Assembly: GCF_050908995.1 (NCBI RefSeq)
Contig: NC_135132.1
Coordinates: forward strand, 7,001,001 to 7,065,000
Direction: 5' to 3'
Source of the DNA: Andrena cerasifolii
Lineage: Eukaryota; Arthropoda; Insecta; Hymenoptera; Andrenidae
DNA length: 64,000 nt
Both the position numbers and the translations under genes were made by a program. Positions 1 through 10,300 of the stretch are shown piece by piece. Every line of letters starts with the position of its first letter. Within the stretch, counting starts at the first letter, position 1. Under the pieces are notes generated by a model. It did not search any database. It saw nothing but the letters and a program-made list of their open reading frames with translations, and was not told the origin of the DNA.

Positions 1-1302
1 GAAGCGAACGGCTTCTGCTAACGAAAGTCTCCGCGACCTCTCCGGTTCTCGGTACCAGCGTTTCCACCGCTTTTTCCTTTGGAGGATCGCCGCCTTTTGA
101 TCTCCGCTCTGCCAAGGTTCCGCGAAGTTGTTTGGAATCTAAGCAGCCTCCTTCGGGGAAGCCGTCTCGGTAAATTAACAGAAAGGCGGGCGGTATTGTC
201 CTCCCCCGACTCGAGCGCGAGAAGGCCGAGGAGGACTCCTCGCCGTCACGCTGGCGGATAATTCGAGCGTGGAAGCTTGGCAGAGGACGGTAACGCGCAG
301 CACGCGAAACCGTTAACGAGCTTCTCGCGGCAACGTGAGACTCACTTTTAGGAAGTTGAAGTCCGTCACGGCGTATTTCTTGAATCTTGGCAAGTTCGTC
401 GCTGGCGGGGTGATCCTGCCGCTGGGGAAGTGGTCCGATGAATCCGAGTTCCTCTGGGTGTCCGAGGATTGCGAGGGTGCTGGGAAATTTCACCACAAAT
501 CGTTCATTAATCCATATATCAGTTGCAATCGTTTCGATTAAGGCTCTCAATCTGTTTAAAACTTGAGCGGAGTTTCAATCAATTTCAGGGGTGGTTAGGT
601 GTTAGTCTTTGGACAGCCTAGACGCAATCTCTGAGTAAAGGTTGGTTCAGACACGTCGAGTAGTTTAGTAAAACAATGGTAAATTACTAAATTACCCTAG
701 GTGTCTGCTATTGTAAGCTACTATGTTTTACTCTGGTACCATTTTTGGGACATCCACGCAGAGCAGGACTGTCATGTCCAACACACTCACGTCACACCTG
801 AGTCCCTAACCTAGCATCGAAGGGGGACCAACGTAACTTTACTCGAGATCCTCCGTTGCTTGTGAGGGCCCCAAGGTTGTGGCTCCTCCGCCAGCACTTG
901 GTCCCCCGTTTCCTCGTGCAATCCCGATTAATAATCGCATTAATCGTGGAGCCGCCTCTGGCACGTGGAAGTGAAACTCCGCCGCGTGATTTTGGCCGGG
1001 TGACATTTCTCGAAAATAGAGGTGACGCGGGGTCCACGGCAGTCGATGTAATGGATCGATCGTGGGACAGGTAGAATCGCGGTAGTACCGATTTAAACCC
1101 GATCTTTTTATCGAAATTACTTATCGGCCCGCGGGCGGATTTATGACAGTCCACTCGCTTCGCAAAGCTTAAAATTCCCCGAAGACGCGTGACTTAACGA
1201 AAAGGATCTGCGTCGTTTGCGGGAATTTTAGAGCAGACGGAGCTCGGACCAAGAGCGCAATTCCAATTCTCGACGAGTTACCTACTCGAGCATTCCACTC
1301 AC
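1..1302. other. PKC delta intron, no exon recognised
   Basis: Downstream of the last recognised PKC delta exon on the minus strand. I looked for the hinge or kinase exons and saw none, so they are presumed to lie beyond position 1. Open frames here lack splice support. Confidence 0.5.
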
Positions 1303-4300
1303 CCCTCTTGAGCGACTGCAGAGCCTCCGCTACGAGCTTCTGGTTCAGCCCGCAAAGGTTCCCCGTGAGCTTTTCGCACTTCTTGTGACAGACCATGTCG
1401 CAATCTGTTTCAACATTCGCCAGATTCATCGATACCATTCGTATAATTATGAGCACACCTCTGATGCGCCTTGAGGCGGGCCCCTCGGCAGCTGTCGACC
1501 AGCGCAACACTAATTGGAAACGTTCTTCCAACACCTAGGCAAACGCTCGTCTAACCTGCGCCGCGTAAAACCACTGATCCCTCATCGGCAGCCCCCGCGC
1601 TCCTTTCTCTACCGGCACCAGCTAAATTTATCTCAAAAGTCTCGTTTGCACCATCGCCCATCCGCGGCTGCATTATGAAGCCTTGGAATATTGTTATGAA
1701 ACCGCGTCGCGCCTTATAAATAGGCCACACGTCGTTCACGCTCGCGTGCATGTGCGTCAGAATAGGGTGCACGTCGTATGCCCATTTCTGGCGGGGCATT
1801 TACGCAACTGCGTTGGGATCGATGGTCGATAAGCCGGTCCATGTTGCAGTAGGACGCGGCGCTACCATTCACCGTCTCTTCCTGTAAACAAGCCGGCGGA
1901 CGGTGCCGTTGACACCGCGGCAACGACCTTACGCAACAGAGAAACACGCGACGATGTCGGATCGAGGATGCCACTGGACGTGGAAGAATGACGCGGGGAT
2001 TACATCATCTAGAATCTCGATCCTACCAGATCGGTATGGGACTTTCCGAGAGATTCGAAGCTTCCACTGTGGCTTACGTTTCATTCCTCTAGGATAACCG
2101 GTATTATCCAGATAAATTCTACTCGCGGTTCGATAATGCTAGCAGTCCCTCGAGGGAAAGAGCGAAGAATGCATGTATACCTCGCGAGCAAGATCAGGCG
2201 ACGCGGTTGGAAGCCGTCCAACAGAAGTTCCTTTTTGCGTTACTTGTCAGAAACGTTGGACGGTGTCGAACGATGACGGACGTTAATGCCAGTCAGGCGT
2301 AGCGAGTGAGATTTTTTAGCAGAGAAGCAAGAACATGACAAGGGTCCATGCAAAGAGGCGGAACGCTAAAAGAGGTTAGTCGGTGTTAAGCCGCAAGTTT
2401 ACGCCACCAGGTGCTCGCATCCAAAGTCCACGCTTCAATCGTGTTAGCAGGAATCGACGCTGGTCCCAATATCGATGTAGAACGTCGGGACGCAGCGTCT
2501 TTAGCGAGACCTGTTTACGAGATCCGCCCACGCTGCGAAGAGCAGTAAATTCGTGAGGAATGTGTCAGATCGCGTAAACAGAGGCCCAAGGTGAGGAGAG
2601 GAGTACACAGAGCAGGTGCGATTACGCAACGGTACACCGACGTGTCGGACACTGAGCAAGCACACGAAATAATACTGCGTTGGTGGGACAAGTACTCGAT
2701 ATCCTCGGCGAGCCGTCGAAGCCGGAGTCGTTGCTCCTGGTCGAGTTCATCCTCTTGTCGGGGTCGTCGTCCAGCTCCGTGCAGGTGGAGCCGCTGCTCT
2801 CCGTGGTGGCGGTACTGTTGGTGCTGTTGGTGCTTCCCGTGCTGTCGCTGCTCACCGACGGCGTCCTCGAGTGATGCTTCCGCCTTTTAATCTTGGCTCT
2901 GCGAACCTTGGAGAGATCCCTGGGTGTCGCTGTGAGCAGCGCGGACGGCGTGGTATAGAACATCCTGATGAGGTCGATGGGCTTCGGCGCTGGGGCGGTC
3001 TTCGGGCTGGCCTTCGACTTGGACTCCGGCGGCTTCAGGCTCTCCTGAGCCTTGGGCGAGCCCTTCTTCGACTCCTTCGAGTCCTTGCTGCTGTCTTTGC
3101 TACCGGAGGCTTTCTTCGTGGTCGAGGATTTCTTCTTCCTCACCACTTTCTTCTTTTTCGAGGACTCCGGGCTGCTCTCGAGGCTGCCGGCCGCGCTGGC
3201 GTCCTTTGAGGGGACCGGAGTCACGTCCTTCTCTGCGCCGTCCATGTTGGTCAGGTCGCTGTGCTTGCTCCACTTGGAGATCTTCGGCAGGCTACTCTCC
3301 GCCCACTCATTGGTGGGTGTCTTGGGCTCCTCGTCGTCCTCCAGTATCTGAGAGTCGGACCTGGTGGGCGTTGGCGTCTCGATAATGTTAATAACTGGGA
3401 CTTCGAGGGTCGGCGTGGACACTTCGGAGACTGGCGCAGAGTTGTCCGGGGTACTAGCGACGGATTTCCCAGAAATTGTGGAGGCTGATGAGTCCTGTCG
3501 TCTCGGAGGAGCCTTTTTGATCGTCGAGTACGCGTCGGTGGGTGCTGCGCCGATCGTTATCGACAAGTTCTTCTTCTTCTTCAGCGCCTTCTTCGGCGCT
3601 GCCTCGACGGATTCCTCAGCCACGGTGACATCCTCGACCCCCGCTGCCGCAGCGGACAGGCTTATTTTAGCATCAGTCTCTTTTTTCTCCTCCAGCTCCT
3701 TCAGCTTAGGCTCATCCACCCCATTACGAGTCTCCGCGCTCTTTGACCCGGCGAAGCCGAATCCTTTGCTCACCACCTTCGCTACTCTCGGGCTCTCCGG
3801 TCCCTGGATCTCGCTCCAGAAGTCAATCGACTCCGTAGATGTGCTCTTGGACAGGCTCCCACTCTCTCCGTTCAATCCCTCCATCAGTTTCACCGACTGC
3901 ATCTTGCTCGACAGACCTTCCTCGGGGATCGCTCCGACGGACGCGCACTGTTTCGTAGACCCCTGGCTAGTCTTTGCCTTGGAATCCACACCGATGGCCC
4001 TGTCGATCGTGACACCACTCTCCGGAGGGTTGGCCTTGGTCACCTTGGTTCTCCAGGGGACCTTCGGCTCCTTGTCAATTTTGGAGACAGTCAGCTTCTC
4101 CTCCACCTTGATCTCAGCCTTCTTGGGAGCCACACTGGCGAGCGGAGACCTCGCACCTTCGTCGCTCTTCCTCGGCAGCTTCTCGAAACTCGCGCCCTTC
4201 ACCTCGTCGCGCTTAGCGTCCTCAGCTGGAGCTTTCTCTGCGTCCTCGAGCGAATCCTCCCGCTTCTCACTACCGGGGCCCTTGAAGAAGGTCGTCTTCG

Positions 4301-7300
4301 CCACGAGCGTTGTCGAAGTTGCGTCACTGGCGTCCCTCTCCACTGATGGGTTATCGGCGCTCGGGGTGCCCCCGATCGGCTCCACGCCGCTTGGCCCGCT
4401 CGGCACGCCCCACGAGGAAGCGCTCGCCAAGGTCACGGCTTTGCTCACCTTGTTTCCCGGCAACGGACTTGCCACGTCCTCGTCACCCTCGTTTTTCCTC
4501 GGCTTTGCCAGGTACACCGCGTCTCGTAATGAAAGCTTTGGCGCTTCTACGGCATTATTTCCATCCGCAGTAATTTTAGACGCTTTTGGCAGCCCCTCCG
4601 CGGCCGACGCTAGCGCTACGCTCGCGCTGTTTTCGCTCGGCAGCGGGTCAACAGCTAGCGTCGCGCCGCCCTCCTCGATCCTCCCCGCCGAGGCTTCCTT
4701 TCTGGGTCTCGGGGGCTCTGGCCTCCTTTCTGCCTCCTCTATCTTCAGCGTGGAGGCTGCCTCGGGCTTAGCCGCCTCCGAAACCACCTTGCTCGCTGGC
4801 GCAACCTTGCTCGGCTTCAGGGAGTCCGGTAGCTTCCGCGGCTCCTCTTTCTGGGCCGCCTGCTTCGTCTCCTTTTTCACGCCGTTGGTCATCGCTTCGA
4901 GCTTCTTCAGGGGTTCGGTCTTCGCGGTCTCCGGCGGCGTCCGCACCGTGAAGTGCACGCTGTTCCGCGTGGTGTCCTTCACGTACGGCCTCTTCACGGG
5001 CAGCACGACCTCAGTTTCGGGCTCATCCTCCCTGGCGACCTTGAGCACGCCTAGCTTCCTGGGTACAGGGATCCTGACACTCTCCCTGAATTGCTCCACG
5101 CTCGGTTTTCTCTCAGCATCGGCGCCGTTCACCCATATGGTGGAGAAGTCCCCGACACTGTTGCTGGCCTCGACCTTGAACATCTGCGGCTGCGAGTTCT
5201 TCCCATCCTCCTCGTTTTCCTCCACCTCAGCCTCCCTCTGAGACTCCACAGACACGTCGCTGGAGGTGCTGGACCTACGCTCTCTAGGGTTCTCGTCGTC
5301 AGCAGGCGGCGGCGGCTTCTCAACGGGTTTCTTCTTTTTCTTCACCTTCTTCAGCGTCTTCCTCACCTTCTGCGCCGCCGGGTCCTCCTCGCCCTGGGAC
5401 ACAGAGTCCCCGTCCTGGGGCCTGAAGAACCCGGGCCCGTTCTTCAACGACCCAGTGGTCCCTTTCTTGATCAGAGTTCCCCGGCGGACCTCGTTCTCGA
5501 TCTCCGCCTGCTCCTCAGCGACCAGAGTGTCCAGCACCTTCGCCTGCACCTGAGCGTACGCCACCTCCCGCTCCAGCTGCTCCGGGTCCAGCTGGATGTC
5601 CGCGGAGGACCTGCGCCTCGTGAACCTCCTGGTTATCTTCGTCTTCACCTGCTGCAGGTCCTGATCCTCCTCTTTTCCCAGGCTGACCTGGTGGAACAGC
5701 TGCACGTGCTGCTCCGCCTCTTCCTGCTTCTTGTCCTTGATGAGGAACTTCTCCACTAGTAGCTCGCCCACGGACTTCTCGTGCCTCTCGTTGTGCTGGC
5801 GCAGCGCCGGGTTGTCCTTCAGGGCCTGCGACCGGATCTTGATGGTGGGTCTGTCGCGGCGCAGCCGGTTACGCTGGCGGCTCCCTTCCCCGGTGAGGAT
5901 CCTCGGCGTCGAGACGTCGATGTCCGCGGTGTCGACCACGCGACGGGGCCGCGCGGCCACCGTCACCGGCGAGTAGCGGCGCAGAGTGCTCAGCGGCGAC
6001 TCGGAGATCGTCGACAGGTGCGGGGAGAACCGCGACAACGGCGCGTGGAAGCTTCTACGCGGAGAATCGGATCAGTCGCGCCACCCGAGTCAAGTGCAAG
6101 ACTGTTTCTTACGGGATTCTCGGACTTCCGGGGATCTCGGGACATTTTAGGGGACTCGAGGAACTTGCCATTTAGGGGTTAGGTCAGTTATAGTAATTTT
6201 CAGCGATTTTTTTTTTAGGGAGATAATGAAATAAATATTTTTTTACAAACTGTACAAATGTAGTTTTCGTTCCACGTTTTGAAGTTTTTCTACACATTTT
6301 TTTTATAATCTCTTAACCCTTCGTTGCACAACTTCTTTGATTGTGGAAAAAATACATTTTTAGACTCGTGCGAGTGATAATAATAAGAGAAAAATAATAA
6401 CAAAAAATATTTGTATTTTTTTATTTTTCCACTTTTCCGCCATTACGATTATTATTACTCGCGGAATTACAACGTTCAACGCGATCCATTTAATGTTTAG
6501 ACACTAGGATATGTATCATACACGATAAAGTAGTTACATCACACTACATGCTAGTTACAACAAAAAAATTAAAAAGAAAAAATTGGTTGCATATTCTCAA
6601 AAGTATGCAACAAAGGGTTAAGACATTGTACCTAAAGTAACCAAAGGTAGGTAATAAAAATTTTATATGAAAACTGTAAATTATTCCTGCAAAAAAATCC
6701 TCCTTAAAATATTTATAGTACAACTTGTAATATTTCATCTGAAACTTTATTTAAAAAATTGCCAACAATGAGGAGACTACTTTGCGCCTTAGACAGCTGC
6801 CTAATTTTGTTTATAGGGACAAGCCTGGCATGGCCGCGGGTAAAGAGCTTGCGGAAGCTTCCTTTCTTGCCCGCCGTCGAGTGCAGCGCGCAGGGAAAAG
6901 AGAAGATATTAGATTCTCAGAGTTGGATACCGTCCTCATTTTCCCATCCCGCGCATCGAAGTTCGAGTGATTGTTTAGCCAGGAGATGGCTTCATAGCCG
7001 ATTTCGGCCGCATCGCCTCAATGCCAGCCGCTTGTTTTCGCGTTGCAGAAGGGAAGGAACACTTGTTAAGCGCGCCGCTGATCCCAATGCCTCTCGATTT
7101 GGCCCGGCCATGGTCGCGGATGATTGACAGGCTCCGATTCATGAATCGAATCTTGCCGCTCGCGCGATGACAAACGGACGGCTAATGGGTACACGTGTCG
7201 CCCCGTGACCGATCTTGACACGGAATGGAAACGATCGCGGGGACGCGTTCGAACCTCAGCGATCTATTAACGATATCCGATCGATTCTTCGCCGTCCAGA

Positions 7301-10300
7301 GTGGGTCACTTCGAATCTCAGCCGTTTAATGCAAATGGGATGTAAATAAAAAAAACTTCATTACTGAATAAAACTCCTGCACAAAACAGAATGAAGATTA
7401 AGCTCTGTGGTGTTGAAACAGATGGGCAAAAAATCGACTTACATCACTTCTGCATTAAGGGGTTAGCCTACTGTGACAAATAAAAATAAAAGGCTTTTTT
7501 CGGACACAGAGTAAAAATTTAATCAATTTGCGGTTTGGCACTTTATTTGAGCACATTATAAAGTATTAAAATCCATTGCAAAAACATTAAAAAGTTGAAT
7601 ACATTAAACGTGGGACGACTGCGCGTAAGTTATAGCTTTTCGCCAACAGCCACGCGGTGTGCACAATTTCTCGGGTTCTAATGATCCGATTGCAATAAAA
7701 ATTTATATACATATTCGTCGTAACAGTTATTAGGTGTCGCTTTTTGTAATATCAGTTATTTATTGTAAATTCTAAACAAATTTAGTAAAAAATTTCTGCA
7801 GAAAGTCGCAAAGAATGTTCAGACACTTGCCATTAAATTCATTTCTGATAAATTAACAAAAACGAAAGGTCATCACCTAGGAAATGCATTATAATTAATG
7901 AAAAATATTCGCTTTTTTATCTCAGATACTCTTAGAAAGCACAATCGTGTTCCCCGACTGGCTGTTCGCGAAAATCACTAACTCACGCATACTCGTCTCA
8001 CGGTTAACATATTCAACTTTTTAATGTTTTCGCAGTAGATTTTATAAGTTCATAATATGTACAAATAAAGTGCCAAACCGCAAATTGATTGAATTTTTAC
8101 TCTGCGTCCGAAAAAAGCCTTTTATTTTTATCTGTCACAGTGGGTTAACCCTTTCAGACCCACTTCCGCAAAATTAAGTTTCTCGCGCCGGTCTCAAGAT
8201 TAGGGGTTGTAACCTGCGAACGTTTTTTTCTAAAATGTAGTGCGTCGTTAACGCCTCAATTCTTGTATCACAAGGCCCCCAATTTCCGAACTAAATAGAC
8301 GTTGCTCGAGTCGCGAGGAGCAGATATACCGTCCTCCCCGAATTTTGTAAGAAAATTCCGGGGGTGTTGGTCCCTCGCTTATCCATCAGCGGCGCGCGAC
8401 AGTTCCTCGCGTCCCGCCCCCACTTTCGCCACCCTCGAGCGTTTACCATGAATCTCCGCGGGCGTCGGCGTAATTGCGGAGTATGCGTGGAATATTTTTT
8501 GGCAGTGCAGCGGGGCTGGTAGCGGCTCTATCACGTGGAAATCGCGCGTCCAGCCTCTCCGTGGCCGGCTATTTTTACGCCGATATATTCTCGATGACTC
8601 GCCCCGTTCCTTGTTCGCGGTCCCTTCCGATTTATCTGCGCCCCGACGAATTAATCGCCGCGTTACGTTTTACTAATGAGTTACCAGCTTTGACGGATCG
8701 TATGTCATATCCGCTCGCTTGCCAAGATCCTGAATAAACGCGCGCGCGGCCGTTCTAATTATGAGAGACTTTGTGCGGGATCGGTCCCGCTGAATTCCCA
8801 TTTACAAGCGAGCCGCGAGAATCGCGGTTTCTATTCCCGTTCGGCGAGAAGGAAAGAAGCTTCCACACGGAGGGACGTCACTTTCTGTGATGCACGCGAG
8901 GGTGAAGGGAAGAAAGAAGGCACTCCTCGGTTATTTCGGTTCCGCGCGCTGGACAAAGGCTTGGTCCGGAAAATTGACACTAATGTCTTTGAGAAACACT
9001 GAGGATGCAAATGGGAAAGCTAAGAGAAACGAAGCTTGGCTAACTTCGCTGGCGCTTTGTTAGCAAAAGAATTAACTCTAATCTCCGCTGGATCTCGTTT
9101 CAGGAGAAATAATTTCAACCCCAATGAAGCCAGAAGGCCAACGAACCCAGCCACCTTCAGAAGAAGGAGGAAGATGTGGAAGAAGGGAACGAGAGGACTC
9201 TTACCTAGGCGTGCCAGTCATAAGCGAGCTGTGGGTGGCGAAGGGACCCCCATAGTAGTATGGCAGGCCCTCCCCGTAGTACGGCATGGTGCGCGCGCTA
9301 AGTGTCCTATCCAACTGGGTTCACCAGCGCCCGTGGACGCTCGATTGCCGCGGGAAACGCGAGGCTTGGAGGCGGACGAGCGTGCTCGCCTCTCTCGGCT
9401 GCGACTGGTCGCGGTGCGGATCGCCGGCGAGCACGTTCCCCCAGGTGTTCGAGGAGCGGTTACTCGCGCGCTCAGGGAGCCAACACCAACTGAGTTCTAA
9501 GCCAGCGACCCGGTGTAATAATAGAAGTCTAGTGCACGAGGCTTCCTACCGTCTAACTATACTAGCTGGACTCTAATAACCCGTGCAGTCTCCTCCGCCA
9601 CCTCCCGGCACGAATGCCCGCGGGAGCCGCGGTGCCCGCGTGACTCACCTTTAGGGGGGTGGCTTTCTCGAAACGAGGGAAACGGGAGCTTGGGCTGGCT
9701 GAAGGACTCGTTCTCTGGTTACGCGAGTCCGGGAGCAAGTGACCCCGCGAGTCGCTTTTATTCAGGTGTCTGGGAATTTTCCAGAGCTTTTGGGGGATGC
9801 TTGGGCATGCGATCGAGCAGCGAGCATGCATGCAGAGGCACACAGACACACAGCCACAAGCAAATGCTTGGGTTCCCGTTGCCACGTCGAGTCCTGCGCG
9901 ATGACCAGCCGCTTCGCGGTTGTTTTGCGGTGAAACTTAGCCCGAGGCGCGCGCCAAGTGATTATTTCCCTGCTCCCTATTGTTGCCTGTTCAGAGAAAC
10001 TTGGAAATAGACGGCGTGTGGACGGCGGATGCTATTTTCGGGGGGACAGACAAGTTGATGCGCGAAACGGGCAGATTTGCGGATAAACTCTGAGTCAAAC
10101 CTTGGTGATCTCTCCGCTGCTGAGGGCGCATCAGAGGTGCGTAGAAGCGTGAGAAAACGGTGGAACTACGTGGTTCTACTTACCATCGCAGCGCAAGCCT
10201 TGGCGGAACAGGCCGTACAACATGGAGCCGCAGTGGTCGCAAAATGTGGGCGACATGAATGTGTGAGGCCTGAACCTGTGAGGCACATCTACCTTGAAAC

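Larger units (their letters stand above)
6055..9204. other. Intron of the alternative PKC-locus transcript
   Basis: Contains two non-autonomous elements (6312-6622, 7457-8154). The rest is AT-rich to mixed sequence with no supported exon. Confidence 0.5.

Noticed and set aside
3364..5241. 625-codon frame as a real gene
   Set aside because: Exact antisense of a well-supported coding exon with biased codon use; no independent start or splice evidence.
5091..5759. 222-codon plus-strand frame rich in Leu/Arg
   Set aside because: Another shadow of the giant exon; low-complexity HLRL-type peptide.
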